From Apodemus sylvaticus (taxonomy: Eukaryota > Chordata > Mammalia > Rodentia > Muridae): a stretch of 64,000 bases of DNA. Both the position numbers and the translations under genes were made by a program. The DNA is taken from NCBI RefSeq assembly GCF_947179515.1, contig NC_067481.1, positions 2,207,570 through 2,271,569 on the forward strand, read 5' to 3'. Below, piece by piece: positions 1-12,894 of this stretch. Below the pieces are notes generated by a model. That model was not told where the DNA came from, made no database searches, and worked only from the letters and a program-made list of their open reading frames with translations. Each line of letters opens with the position of its first letter. Position 1 is the first letter of the stretch.

Positions 1-171
1 AGTGGGAGAACCAGATCTGAGAAGTGGCAGGGTGGGATCCTCGGTAGGCCGGCTCAGAGGGAGAGGATGTGGGGCCGCTGGAGTGTGCAGACGCTGCGGA
101 GCCCAGGCTGCTGGTGAGGAAGTTGCCCATGAAGGAGGAGGCTGGGGGGTTTCCCATCAGACGGCTGCTGG
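1..171 (-). CDS. Bahcc1: Bahcc1 second coding exon (partial, cut by window edge)
   Basis: Read on the minus strand, a splice acceptor (CCACAG at 172-177) is followed by an open frame to base 1. Two bases complete the codon split from the first coding exon, giving Ala62. The next 56 codons read SSRLMGNPPASSFMGNFL and on to SQIWFSH, followed by one further base. This Ser/Ala/Gly-rich text agrees with my memory of the N-terminal part of vertebrate BAHCC1, and the paralogue TNRC18 shares the general style. A branch-point-like CTAAT lies about 50 bases upstream of the acceptor. No BAH or other folded domain lies here; those are much nearer the C-terminus, outside the window. The family protein acts in the nucleus, where the BAH domain binds H3K27me3 and supports gene silencing. 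The exon continues beyond base 1. The call rests on recalled similarity, in-phase joining and proper splice signals. Confidence 0.88.
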
Positions 172-410
172 CTGTGGACACAGGACCAGAGTGAGCGCCT
201 GGGCACTCCGGGGCACAGGATTAGAAGCACAAGGCCATTCCTCAAAGCCCTTCTCCAGGGTGCCCTCAGATACCCTCGTTCCCACAGAGCCTTTGTCTTC
301 AAACTTCCAAGAAAGCCACTGCAGGAAAAGCTGCCCCCTCAAGTATTTGACAATCACACTCACTGACCTGAGCCTCCAGTGTCTTAGGAGTAAATCCCTG
401 TTTCTTTAAA

Positions 411-1006
411 ACTACCATCTGCAGCACTACCACCCACGCCACCACCGCTGACACACCATCGCCACCCATAACCATACACGACATCCCATGTTACAGCCAC
501 CACCGTTCCTATCACCTCACCACCACCATCAAAACCCACACCACCTCCACCAACCACATCGCCACCACCACCACTATCCACATAATTTGGACACCATCAT
601 GTATTTACCACCACCAAAAACCAGATCACCACTACTACCCAGATCACCACCACTACCACCCAGATCACCACCATCACAACTGCCCAGATCACCACCATCG
701 CCTAGATCACCGCTACCACCCAGATCACCACTACCACCCACATCACTACCATCACTATCTACTCCCATGATACTATTCCTATCATCACTAACAACCACAC
801 CACCAATAACAACAGATGGACCACCCCTCCCTCGCTGCTGCCATGGCTATTACCACCACCACGACCAATAACTCTATCAGTATCACCATCAGTAACCACG
901 TCGCCTAGCAGTCATCGCTTCTACTGTCGTAAGCACACGCATCACCTCTGCCGTAATAACCGTATCACTATCAGTTAATTACATTACCATCATCGTCACC
1001 ACCAAC
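411..1006. repeat. ACC/ATC-rich degenerate simple repeat
   Basis: About 600 bases are built from degenerate ACC, ATC and CAGATC triplets, with a more regular CAGATCACCACYACCAC unit between about 620 and 760. The strand is pyrimidine/A rich and G poor, so long open frames (His/Pro-rich on plus, Gly/Val/Asp-rich on minus) appear without coding meaning. It sits about 240 bases inside the intron upstream of the second coding exon. Confidence 0.8.
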
Positions 1007-4000
1007 TAGGTGCTTAGTGCAGCGTCAAAACCACGTTTAAGGCGCACGGTGGACAGGCTCCCCGTGGGCCTCCTCATTAGCACGGCTCCCCGGCCGCAGC
1101 ACTGGCACTGGCACCCGAAGGCTTCTCCGAGGCCAGTGGACCTGTCAGCTGGCTCTGCCTTTGCCTCACCCAGGTGAGGTACCTAGAACCAGTAAGGCCC
1201 CGACTGGAGGCTGTGGGCCAGTGCTGCAGGGACAGAGGTCCCTGCCCTGTCCTGGGTAGCATGGGAAAATGTTCTTTTCCTTTTCTCAGTACCACTTGGC
1301 TAGATAGACAAGAGGCCCCAGTCCCAGTGAGCCAGGGGAGACTGGATTGGAGGAAGATGGACTAGTTAGGGGAAGAGTCTGGATCTACACAGAGCCTCTC
1401 TTCGAGCCCTCCGTGGGTCACTCGGGACCAGGTTCTGATGGAGCTGACGTTGAGCAGAAGACGGTCACTTATCTGACAGTCAGAGCTGCAGCTTTCTCGG
1501 GCTGGGCCAGCGTTTTTCTTGGTGGCTTGGGAATGCAGCAGATGGTGGGCTGCCCCTGACCCTAGGCCAGCCTGCTTACCCTCTTCCCCTGCCCACCAGC
1601 CAGCTGCATCCTTCCCTGGTGGCTGTCATGGTGTATGCCCCGTCTCTGCCAGAGTCCAGCAGTCAGGGCCAGGCCAAGTAAGGCTCCCTGGTTGTCATGG
1701 CTACCGGCTCTTGTCCACACAGCACATACGTGCACAGAAAGCCTCTGCACACAGGGCTGTTCATCAGTGGGTGGTCTGGGCTGCGATGCTGGTCTTTTAC
1801 CCCTGCAAGTTGCCCTGGTACCTTGCCACTTCTGTCCCTGGGCAGGGAGCCCTAGTCCATGGCCATCTCGGGGTGGAGGGCAGAGCAGTGTAGGGTGGAG
1901 CCTGGCCAGCCCTAGGTGAGTCACAGAAGCAGCTTCCCGCCCAGGAGGCAGGGGAATTGGTGTATTGGTGGTGCCTCATCTCGCCTGGCTTGGCCCTGGG
2001 AACTTCCAAAACACAGGGTGACTCAGCAGAGAAGCAGTCAGCAGGGGAGGGGACTGCCCCTGTGGGACCCTGGCATCTCTACCGAGTGGCTGGAAAGTGG
2101 TTTCTTCCGCTCCTGGTCTAAGGGGATGGGATGCACAACGGAGGAGGTCTTAGACATGGCCAGAGGAAGGCTATATGAGTGCTGACCCGGGCAGGGCTAA
2201 TAGGGGTCCTCCGCCTTGTGCAGGCCCAGGAAGAACACACTGAAAGACCCCGAGAGCCAGGGACTTCCCGGACAAGACCACATGGTTGAGATTGCCAAGG
2301 GACCCAGTCCAGACCACAGGCGTGTCCACGCCAGGGGAGGAGACTCCAGGCTGGGAAGGGAAGTGTTGGCCTCTCTGCCCGCTCCAGGGAGTGTGGGGGG
2401 CCATGCTTGTGGGCTGAGTGTGGCTGCTCCAGCTGCAGACTTTCTGCCCGCCCGCCCGCCTAGCCAGCCCAAGTCTTCCAGGCCTTTCTACTCCTCTCAC
2501 CCCGCCCCCGCCCCCGCCCCCAGCACCCTTTTAGGGAAGCACCGCCCATGGGAAGCAATGGAGTCCAAAAGTTGGGTCTGCAAAATCAATTTCTCCAGGA
2601 TCTGGGCCTGGGAATGGAGCACCTGGAGTTCTCTCACATCACAGCGGACAAGGTGGCCGCAGGGCCCACAGATCCGATCTGTAAAACTGAGGCGACAGCT
2701 CTTCCACCGTCCCCTGGCAAGGAAGTGGATCAGCAGGAAAACTCACTGGCTAAAATCTTTCAGCTTCCTCAAGAGCCAGCCACTGGGTCTGGGGGTCTGG
2801 GCAGCTAGCAGGGTGTCTGAGCAACCAGGCCCTCAAGTCAGAGCCCAGTATTCCTTAGGCCACCATGCCCAATCTAGGAGATTGATCCTGCCCCCCGAAA
2901 GACACCACAGCTGATGCTCTGCTCCAATACAGCAGCCTGGTCAGCCCCCTACCCTAGCTGAATAAGGGCAGGGGCTGCTCCAGTGAGGCTGGTAGGCCTG
3001 TGCCAAGGTCTTCCAGCCTGGGGGCCTTGTCACCCCATACTGGCCTGTATTCTGACGTGGGGGTCTCTTAGGGAGTTCTCTGTAGGTTTCCGCCAAGCCA
3101 GTTAGAGCAGGGGCTGCTATATGTGGAGTCGGTGAGATTAAAGGGGTGGGGGCAGGGTCCCAGCCCTCCCCTTCCTGCGGGTGGGTTTCCAGGGGAACAC
3201 AGTGTGCTCACCCAGATGCCACATCTGTCCAAGCAAGTAAAAGCAGCGGAAATTCCCAGCCCAGAGGTCACTGCCACAGGCTTCAAGGGACCCCCTTCTG
3301 GGCACTGGTGACCTTGGCAAGAGCTCTCTTATGGCACAGCCAACTTCCTGGGACAGTGCTCCAGGGGACTTTGTTCCCTGAAGCAGTTTGGGGCGGTCCC
3401 GGCAGGCCCAGCATAGACCACATATGATCCTGACTCGGCCTGTGGAGGAGAGGGCTTCCCCCCACCATCCTTGCTCTGGTGGGAAAACTGTGGGAGATCC
3501 GGCAGGCTTGCCAGGTGGACAGCCTCACGGTGTAGGTAGTCACTGTTGTGGGGTAAGAGACACCGCTGGCTTCTTGAGATTTTCCTCAGCCTATCCAGTC
3601 TCTAAGCAACCCCCCCAAAAAAAACCCAGGACCTGGGATCTGTGTTCCTATTGTCACCTGCACCTTTGAGGACTGCTGTGATGGCGGTGTGCCAGGCAAA
3701 CAGAGCCCTGGGCAGACCTGGCAGCCACCTTCTAAACTCTGCCTGCTGACCAGGAGCCAACCCCAGACAGGGCTGGTGCAGTGACTGCCTGGGATCCCAG
3801 TTCATCTCGGGCCTTCAGCCAGGGCCACTGCCTCAGGCCAAGTCCAGCCAGGAACTAGGCCGAAGGCTCTTTCCTCTTGGCAAAGTCCCCTGTCTATGAG
3901 TGCTGGAGGACACTGAGGAGCCTGGTACAGTGGAGAGACCCAGAAGGGCTCCCGGGACAGTGAGTGGGGTGGGGGCGGGGTGGGAGCTCCTCATGTCAGG

Positions 4001-4757
4001 CTCTCAGATCTTTTCACCAACCACACTGGTCCCAGGTCTTAAAGAACAGAACACGTTCCACCCTGCACAGCACAGTACCAGCCCACAGCCCCAAGGACCA
4101 AACTACGTAGGTCTGCACAATGATGCCATTGACCATCCAGGCACCCTTTTGCAGGACAAGACGACTCCACTGCCTGAATATCTTCTCGGGAAAGATCTGG
4201 GAAGTATGAGGGGACGGTGGCCTCCCGGACAGGCAGTTCTGTGCATGTCAGACCCCACCAGCTGCTCTACTGGACTGAAGCTCTGGTCTCAGTTCCAGGC
4301 CCACCTCAGCTCTGCCCAGGACACCATGAAGGGCTGGCTTGACTGTCTGGCTGGCTGAGAAAACCATTCTGGAAGCCAGCATGACAGAGGGCCTACTTGA
4401 CACACCTTAGGCAATGAGCGCAGAAGGCACAGCCCCATTCGTGGGAAGCTGCTCTGTCCCCATGCCAAGGCCATGACCTGCACGGGGCCAGGGGCCACAC
4501 CTGGAGGTGCGGCAGGAGGGTTCAGGAAACTGCTAGACAGCAGAGGACGGATGACCTGCTCTGAGGCCCAGGCCCCACACAGCTCTGCATCCCTTTCTGG
4601 GAAGATGCTGTGTCGCTGTGAAAGAGACTCAGTCACTGAGTTTGCCAGGCGGCTCCTTGGAGGGAGGGCTGATCATCAGCAGGAGCACGTGGGGAGACCG
4701 GACCCCTCGACTTCACTTGGGGTTGCAGAGGCTGCAGTCCTGGGATACCCTGGTCAG
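1007..4757. other. Unique intronic sequence, nothing recognised
   Basis: No interspersed repeat, exon or RNA gene was recognised. A C-run (four blocks of five C separated by G, about 2502-2521) gives G-quadruplex potential on the minus strand. Open frames here overlap on both strands and show no familiar protein text. Confidence 0.5.
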
Positions 4758-4917
4758 CCTTACCTGTCAACCTGACACAGCCTAGAGTCAACTGAGAGAA
4801 GCCTAGGCTCTGCTGAGAACTGCCTACATCAGGTTGGCTGTGGGTGTGTCTGTGAAGGTCTGCTTTGATTATTAGTTGATATAGGAGGGTCCAGGCTGGC
4901 TGCCTCATTCTTTGGGC

Positions 4918-4963
<46 letters not shown>

Positions 4964-5125
4964 TGTGTGTCCATGGTTTCTTCATCAAGTTTCCTGCTTG
5001 AGTTCCTAGTTTGACTTTCCTTGAAGACAGAATACGGCTTGGAAGTGTAAGCTGAGTAAGTCAAATAGTAAGGTTGTTTTGGACCAGACTGATTAATCAC
5101 AGCAAGAGAATGAAACCAGAAAACC
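4758..5125 (+). mobile_element. ERVL-like LTR fragment interrupted by a (GT)n tract
   Basis: The segment follows the same order of motifs as the LTRs at 44.0 and 45.8 kb: a gtcaacctgacacagcctag start, a gcctgcttgagttcc-type middle, then a ggaagtgtaagctgagtaa and atcacagcaa-like end. It is diverged and has gained a GT microsatellite. Orientation is plus. I do not assign a named subfamily. Confidence 0.55.
4920..4962. repeat. (GT)n microsatellite
   Basis: About 43 bases of uninterrupted GT dinucleotides lie inside the LTR fragment. Confidence 0.95.
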
Positions 5126-6194
5126 TGGAGATCTTAGTGACCACTGAGGCCACTATGTGGCCCGTCAGGCCAGCAACTATCTGCAGGGCCTGGGAGGCAA
5201 AAGTGGCACGCATGGCTAGGCACAACCAACTCCCGAGCAGAGGGAGAAAGGCAGACAGCCCCCTTTCCTCTTGCTCACCTGTGGGCCGGGCCCACTTGGT
5301 CACTGTGGCCAAGACAGTCCACAGATGGTGTTATCAGACCACCTTAGGGCGTCTGGACACCTGGTAAGAGCCCTGAGAACAGAGCAGTGCCAAGGATCTT
5401 CCCCGAGGATCTGGCACACCAGAACCCAGTCCTGAGTGGCTGGATGGCTACGCCTGTGTACCAGCTCTCCGGCCAGGCTGTCTTGGCATTCTGACCCTCT
5501 CCTGAGGCAGTGGAACAGGCAGAAGCAGAGTGCGGGGAGAGAGCATTTGTTTTGAGTTAAGCTAGCCTCTGAGACAGTGTCCTCCTCGTCTGGAAACTGT
5601 GAAATGGGTTGTAAAAACAAATAAACAAACAAACAAACAAATAGGCAAGCAAGCAAGCAAGCCACAGCTCCTTGAGATGGCGGCAGTTCCAGAGAAGCAA
5701 GTCTCTTCCCAGGCTCCCTGGGCTCCTGTTGCTTCTGGAAGCCCAGCTGACTGGCTGCTGGCATAAGCCTTCTGGGTTCTGGGTCTGGCAGCTGCACCCA
5801 CTGCCGGTGCCAGCTCCCACCCTCCTGCTCACACCCATTCAGACTCCCCTCTTCCTCAGGCACTGGCTTCCAGCTCTGCCTCCCAAGGTCCTTGTAGGGC
5901 TAAGCAGGCAGTGATGGCATCTAGCTGGCCAACTACCCAGGAGACACCGGACTGGAGAGGGGAGCATCCTCAGGCAGTTAAAGGGGAAGAAAAAGGGCAA
6001 AGCTCTCCCCTCGACCACGCCTATCCCACAGGGAGCAGAGGAGGGAGGAGAGACAGCCCTTCTGCCCCACCCCGCATTCCACTCATTCCAGGAACCCCAG
6101 GGAGAACAGAACTTCAACTCTGTGCAGAAAGACAAGAAAGGCTCCAGTCTAGCCTTGGAAGCTGGATGATGTCTGTCTAACCCTCCTGCTCAGT
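5126..6194. other. Unique intronic sequence with short AAAC/AAGC tract
   Basis: No gene is recognised. A short tetranucleotide run of AAAC then AAGC lies at about 5616-5662. The rest is ordinary mixed sequence. Confidence 0.45.
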
Positions 6195-6262
6195 GGAGGA
6201 GGAGGAGGAGGAGGAGAAGGAGGAAGAGGAGGAGGAGGAGAAGGAGGAAGAGGAGGAGGAGT
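6195..6262. repeat. (GGA)n purine tract
   Basis: GGA/GAA triplets run for about 68 bases with no pyrimidine on the plus strand after the first few bases. Confidence 0.9.
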
Positions 6263-6352
6263 AAAGAGTGGGGGTGCCAGGCCCTGGTAGAGAAGCAATT
6301 CTGAGTTATCCCCAAGCCAGGTGAGACTGGAGGCTGCAGGACCAGGGTTCGA

Positions 6353-6373
6353 GGCTGCCCCCTGGTGTGACAC
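6353..6373 (-). promoter_or_regulatory. CTCF-like motif
   Basis: The minus strand reads ACACCAGGGGGCAG, matching 13 of 14 positions of the CTCF core CCASYAGRKGGCRS. It is a motif match only; occupancy is unknown. Confidence 0.45.
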
Positions 6374-6542
6374 TGGTCTGTGGGCCTGCAGAGACCCTTG
6401 GCGTTCCCATCTGCTGGAGTCAACCAGCTGCCCCAGCACCTGACGGCGTGGGGAGCATGGGTTGCTCCCATGGCAGAGGTGGGAACGGGTCTTATGCATA
6501 CACTCAAAGGGTGTGTCTCCTAGTGTGTGCACACTTCTCTCT

Positions 6543-6751
6543 CTCCCTCTCTCCCTCTCTCTTTCTCTCTCTCTCTCTTTTTTTTTTTTTTTGGTTTTTT
6601 GGATTTGGTTTTTTTGAGACAGGGTTTCTCTATATAGCCCTGGCTGTCCTGGAACTCACTCTGTAGACCAGGCTGGCCTCAAACTCAGAAATCTGCCTGC
6701 CTCTGCCTCCCAGAGTGCTGGGATTACAGGCGTGCGCCACCACTGCCCGGC
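6543..6751 (-). mobile_element. B1 SINE with CT-rich tail, perfect target duplication
   Basis: The minus strand carries a full B1: reversed GAGACAGGGTTTCTC, then AGACCAGGCTGGCCTC, then the 5' end GCCGGGC in reverse at about 6745-6751. A 13-base target-site duplication, cacacttctctct, lies at 6530-6542 and 6752-6764. The A-tail side has turned into a T-run plus a CT microsatellite (about 6543-6595). Confidence 0.95.
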
Positions 6752-6764
6752 CACACTTCTCTCT

Positions 6765-9700
6765 TAATGCACGTCTCTGACAATGTGTGTGTGTGTGTGT
6801 GCATGGTTGGGGGGTCACACGTATTGGGGTGGGGCAAGCCCTGGCTGTGCATGCCCGTCTAGATCACACAGCTTCGAGTGTGCACCCATGGCCACATACA
6901 AGCCTCTACGAACTCCATTCCCAAGCACGAGGGCACACAGACTGCGTGTTCTCCAGAAAGCTATTTCCCAAGTGTCCAGACTCTCACACTCACTGACCTG
7001 GGTAGACCCTGGTAAGTCTACCTACCGCCTCCCCTGATGTAGAGAAACATCCAGGCCAGCTTTGGGAGGAAGGGAACCAACGGTAGGCTCGGCTCACGTC
7101 AGCCCCAGACAGCAGCTTTAAGACCTGTCTGACTCAGCACGGCCTCCCAGCCCCCTCTCTTGTGGCAGGAAAGACCCAGACCTGAGAGTGGTTGAGGAAT
7201 TAGCAACACTCTAGAAGTCAGGCCACACGGTCAAGGCTGTCTCCCCGCAGCACCTCGAGAGGCAAGGTCCAGTTTTCCCTCAGACTCCAATCTCAGACCC
7301 CTCTTCACCAGCAGGCTTGCTAGCAGAGGCCATCTTAAACTGGGGCAAGAATCCCCTAAAGCTTCAAGCCCACTGCCAGCAGGTGTCAGCCTGCAGTGCA
7401 GCATCCGGCTTCCCTGAGCTTCCTCTTCAGCCCTCAGAGCTGTGGTAGGACACCCAGCCTTCGCAGGGCCCCACACCACAAACGCCATGGGCCAGCTCTA
7501 TGGAGGTGGCTGGAGAAGAGGCTAAGACAGGCCCAGAGAGAGGAACAGAAGAGAAGGGAGGAGGAAGCAGAGATGGAAGGCCCTGTAACCACGGCCTGGG
7601 GCGGGGGCTGAAGAGGCCAAGAATGCTGAGCAGTGGGCGTTGGGCTTGGCCCATCCTTGGGACACAGGGGTGGCCTGGGAATGATCACCTAACCCGGGAA
7701 GCCCCTTGGCCAGTCCAAGAGAACCTTCCGGAAGTCCCAAAGGAAGTCACTCTCAGGCCATAATAGGAAAGCTCTGTGGTTGCTGAACCACTCAACTGGG
7801 CAGCCATGGAAAGGGCCGGGAGGCAGTGATGACAAGGGACAGGCTCAACCGACAGCCCAGAACTAATAAAAGAAAAGGAAAATCGGATATAAGTCTGGTT
7901 CTTATTAAAAGAGTAAATTTAGCCCTTTGGCTAGGACGGGAGGCGGGGTGGCCAAGGCTCCCCACTGGGGGGGGGGGAGGAAGGGGGGACTGGACTTCTT
8001 CCCAGAGTGATTCAGTGTCCCAGGACAGGCAGGCGGGGGCTGGGGTTGCAGGGGGGTGAGGGCACGGACCCTCTCCTGGCCTTCACACCTTCCCTTGTGT
8101 GTGTGCCTCCCTCTCGTGTGGGCGGCTGGGAATCCAGGGCCTCTCCCAGCTGCCCGGGGTGCTCCTCAGGGTGGTGGACAGATGGACAGACAGTCAGACG
8201 GACGGACAGACGGGCGGGCGGGCGGGTAGCAAGGGTGTGAGGAGGGAAGTAGAGCTGCTCAACACCACTCCTGGGAACCACACCCCCCAGCTTGGAGAAC
8301 TTCCACTACTGAACAGGCACTTCCCTTCCCACTGCCTTGAAATAAGCCGGCCACATAAAGGAAGGCCACCCCAGAGTAGTTGATCAGGGCTTCCCACCCG
8401 TGCGCACTTGCACGTAAGGCTATGTACATCCATGTTCACGGTACACACTCACACAAACACGTTTATACAAATCCATTCGGGGACCTACCGATGCTTGAAT
8501 CTCTTCTCAGAGAAGCAACAGCCCCATAGTCGGGACTGGAAACTCTGACCCGGCGTTGGACATCCACCCTGCTCTCTGGTATCCAGCCTCTCACCCATGC
8601 CCGGAACCCTCAAGGATAACCCTGAATATGGCCTGCCTCCACCATTCAGGGAGAGGACAACGGACACCTGGACAGAGACACAGACCCTCGCCTGCTCATG
8701 CCGCCAGCAGCATGAGGTTCCCTGGAACTATGTCCACAGAAAACGTCCACTCTTCCTAGCTGAGTGTCTGTGGGTAATGACGTCACCAGGCTGGCTGAAT
8801 TTCCCCTTCTGCCAAGTGGGCGAGTGTCTATGATGGTGCATGTAACCCCTTGTCCCATCCAGGACCCACAGTGGTGCCAGGAGCGGCACAGACACTCCAG
8901 AGACAGGGTAGTCTGAGAGGTCAAGGCTACGGGGGAGGGGAGGTTAGAGGTGCTAGGCGTCAATCAGGTCCTTCCACGTGACTCCAGTCTGTGGCTCCAT
9001 CCATGCTCACACTCACACAGTTCCTGGCCCGGAGGAGCTGTGATCCCGCGGTCCTTGTGGCCAGAGTGTGATGGTTCTATGGAAGCCACCAGCGCAGACC
9101 CATAGCACTACAGGAACAAAGAGAGACACTGAAGTCCCTGAACTGGCGCCAGTGTTCTGCCTGTGTCTCCTGCTACCCTTCTCCCTCGACCCCCAGAGGC
9201 TAGCTCCCTCCATGTGGTTCCCTGGAAAGCTTGGGCTGGCTTGTACTTCCTGGAGGACTAAGGACTCACGCTGTAACACCTACCAAGTCCAAACCTGTGA
9301 AGCACCTCTGGTACCTCACACCTAGGCAGAGCAGACAGCAGCCCATCCGTGTCCAAGAGCTGGCATAGCAGCAGTGACAGACATGCACATAGTGGCCTCT
9401 GGCCCTGGGTCAACGGCCACACTGGGCTGGGAGAATTCCAGCTGACGGCAGGAACCATCTGGAAGGAAGGTACCCAGCGCCCAGATTCCGGCATGACTTG
9501 GAAGAGCTGTATCCCCCTGGAGGCGAAGGGACAGACACTATAGTCTACAGAGATGCCGCAGGGCCGTGGGCATTCTGGATCTATGCTGCCAGTGCCAGAC
9601 TGTGTCATTTCCCAGACAGCCGCCTCAGGTATGGCTGTCTCCAGCCACTGAGACTCATACTGTGTTCTCGCTCAGAGGGAAATGATGGTGGCCCCCTCAA

Positions 9701-12700
9701 ACTCCTCTTCTCAAGGCTTTCACTGAAGAGCCCAGGCTGACCCCGTCCCAGTGGAGGCTCCATCTTGGATTCCTCACCACCACAGGACCCTCCACTTAGC
9801 CTTCTGCTGCATGTCCAAGAGCCCGAATGGGCATCTGTGTCTTGTGGCTCTTGGCCTGGCACCAGACGTCATATCTAGGCTAACCCAGGACACAAGGACC
9901 TTGCAGTAAGAAAGGAGGGGGAAAGGTCTGGGAAGGAAGCAGGCAACACAGCTGCCTTCTGCTTCAGAACGCAGGACACCGGGCGAGGAAACGCAGGAAG
10001 CGACTGCCCGATTCTGGTGTGCTCTCCTGCTTACCACAGCAGGCTGGGCCACAGGTCACAAATCATGGGGTCAGGGGTCACAACAGGAAGAATTCTCTCC
10101 TTGGTGCATATATAGTGGGAAAGCAAGACAATGCTCTCCCTGAGTCCCTGCTCTGCTGGGCAGGTCCTGCTCTCAGGGCAGGGTTGGTCAGGCACCCACT
10201 GATTCCTACCCTGAAAGGTAGAATACAGTCCTTGGAAGTGTCCCCCAGCAGCTTTGGAGGAGGAGCTTGATCTTGATTGACACCTAGATGGACAGCAGTG
10301 CTCAGATTAGCTTTTTCTAGCATCAGACTCAGGGCCAACTACCTATTCCAGGGAAGCGGGGCCAAGGACAGGGTGGGGGTCTGCTTAGGGCCTTCCCTGG
10401 AGTCTGGATGAGTTCAAGGCTGGATGGGGAAGCCCCAAGGTGGCCCGGGGCAAACTCTGACCCCACTTGGGCAGACAGCTGGCAAAGGCAAGACGAGAGG
10501 AAACTGCCCAGATCAGAGGACACGAACTGTCGCTGTCCAGGCCACAGAATGAGAGACTCGTGTACCATCCAGAGGCGGCTCTACCCCAACTCAGTCATCA
10601 AGAGTTTCCGAGTGCCCGTGTGGCCCCTGGGCTCATCCCCCCTCGCCCTGCCCTGCCTGCAATCTCGGGAAGCCATAGGCTGCCCTGCACCCCATCTGTA
10701 GCCTGGCTCTCTATCTCACACAAACCATACAAGCCTCTAGGTAGTGGCGCAGCTGGGGAACTGGCTTCTGCCAGGGCTCTGACTGGGAGAAGGGACGGTT
10801 TACACATTTCAGGTGTTCCCCAGAGTCCTGTGGGTTGGGGACAACTCACAACAGGGTCTACAGCAATCCTGGGAGGACCCAGAAGACAAGCTGGGACAGA
10901 GAAGTGGGGTGAGGGGTGTGTGTGGAGTCAGCTTTGAAGGGCCTAGGGGCCGGAACAAGGCTGAGAGGCAGGAAGGCCTTAGTGGGAAGAGAGGCTTCGA
11001 TCAGAAGGAATAAAACCTAAGAAGTCTCTGGGAGCCAGCATGCAGAGACCAGGGGGTGAGGGGTGCAGGGGCCCAGTGTGGCCACGCGAGTGCTAGGATA
11101 GTCCCCGGTTTTTCCGGTGTACCCTATTGTACCCCAACATGCACACAAGAATGGTGGGACCTCAGGTTGACAACATGACAGGGGCCATCACCTCCGGGGA
11201 GCTTGCAGAAACTGTGGGTTCTGTCCAACCTGCCCCCCTTCTCTTGTTTGCTGAGCAAAAATGCTGCCCCTGCTGAAGGCCGCCTGACAGCCCCAGGGGC
11301 AAGAACCGGTAAGATACCTGCAGTTCAGTCCACCCCGTGCCCCAGATTCCTGACTCAGAGTCTGAAATGATAAGCATTGGCTGCTTAAATTATCGACGTC
11401 GAGGATAATTCAGTGCTATTTGCTAACTGTCCTGGCAAGAGCCAACGAATGTGTATGGAGAGGAGACAGAACCACGGGGTAGTTAAGCCCCCACAGAGAG
11501 CCCAGAGCACACAGAGAACCCCCAAGAAGGCAAAGGGAGGTATTGGAGGGTGGCCAGCAACACAGGGGACAGACTTGCTTCTGCAGAAGACAGAAGCACA
11601 GACTCAGGTATGAAGTATCCAGTGTCCCTCGGTGGCCAGCGGGAAGGTCCCGGGGGTCCTTGTGGCTCCGCCTCCCTAATCTATATCTGAAGCAGTGTTC
11701 CCGCTCACCTCCTACTGAAGACCCTTCTGGACTTGATCACTCTGATTTTTTTATTATTTACCACAAATCTGCAGTGTTATAAAAGACAAATATGATGCCG
11801 TGTACAATTTTTTGTTGTTGTTTTCTCAATGATAAGGGCTTGTTCCAGGTTAGCCTAAGATGTATTGTAATTTAATCTAGTTTCAATTTTAGTATTACTT
11901 TAAGAAAATTAAAAGTTTATTTTTAGGATACCCAAAGGGTTATTTAAAAAAAATCTCAAAAAAGGGGATTGGTTTCCGGGCAAGTTTCCCACAAGGTGAC
12001 CTGATGGCCCGGGGTGATATCGTGCGTGCAAATACTGGCGGGTCAGGGTGGCCAGCTACTCTGCTACACAGAACTGGCAGGGACTGAGGGCCATGACACA
12101 GGGCAAGAAGGGCCAGTCCTCTAGAGACCAGATCACTAGCTAGGGATGGAGGGGCCTGCCTGGGGGAGGGGGTCGGGCAGGCTGAGAGGGAGTCCTTCCT
12201 GTAACAGGCACAGAGGCCAAGATCAGGACAGTGATTGAACCGGAGCACGAGAGAAACAGTGAAGAGCTAGTTGGGAAAGGCCTCGCTGGTTGTGCTTGTC
12301 TGGGATGAAGTAGACACAGCATCTGAGAGAGAGAGACAGCAGAGCTAAGCCCAGACAGCATCTCTAGATCCAGCGGCCCAGCGCGGGCTAGGCAGAGGGT
12401 TAAGGTGAGGACTGACCAGCAGTTGACACAGGGGAATAGGCTACGCAACCTGTTCATGGTCGGTCCACTCAACACGGGGACATGTTTGTGAGGAGTTCAG
12501 AAAAGAGCAAAGCCAACTTCGTGGGGAGCCCAGAGGGGCAGAGGGGGCTCCCGGCACTTGGACACATTTAGGGGAGGCCTCAGGTGATGCCACAGAGGGT
12601 CCTGGGGCCCGCAGCTCTGCTCCCTCTGTAGGTGGCAGAAATCAGAGGCTGGAGCAGGCGATACAGGAAGCCCTGGAGGAGAAGGACTCACTGTCAGTAG

Positions 12701-12844
12701 ATGACCTGGCTCTCCAACAGCCCCTGGAATGTCATCCCCTGAAGGCCACTAGGAGCCAGCACAAATGTAGCAGTGATCAGTGAGAAGACCTATCCCAAAG
12801 TGTTGAGGACAGTGAGCAGGTGTGAACTGCCACAGGTATGTTTG
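6765..12844. other. Unique intronic sequence without interspersed repeats
   Basis: About 6 kb has no B1, B2, L1 or LTR that I can recognise. It contains small simple tracts: GT at about 6785-6802, a G-run at about 7968-7988, a GGACAGAC/GGGC run at about 8165-8226, and an AT-rich patch at about 11740-11950. No exon was recognised on either strand. Confidence 0.5.
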
Positions 12845-12894
12845 GTGTGTGTGTGTGTGTGTGTGTGTACGTGCGTACGTGCGTGCGTGCGCGC
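12845..12894. repeat. 50-bp alternating purine-pyrimidine tract (GT/GC/AC)
   Basis: A GT run passes into gtacgtgcgtacgtgcgt and ends in GCGC. Every step alternates purine and pyrimidine for 50 bases. Such tracts are classic Z-DNA formers. Confidence 0.9.

Noticed and set aside
488..871. His/Pro-rich frame resembling a metal-binding protein
   Set aside because: It is a reading of the degenerate ACC/ATC array inside the Bahcc1 intron.
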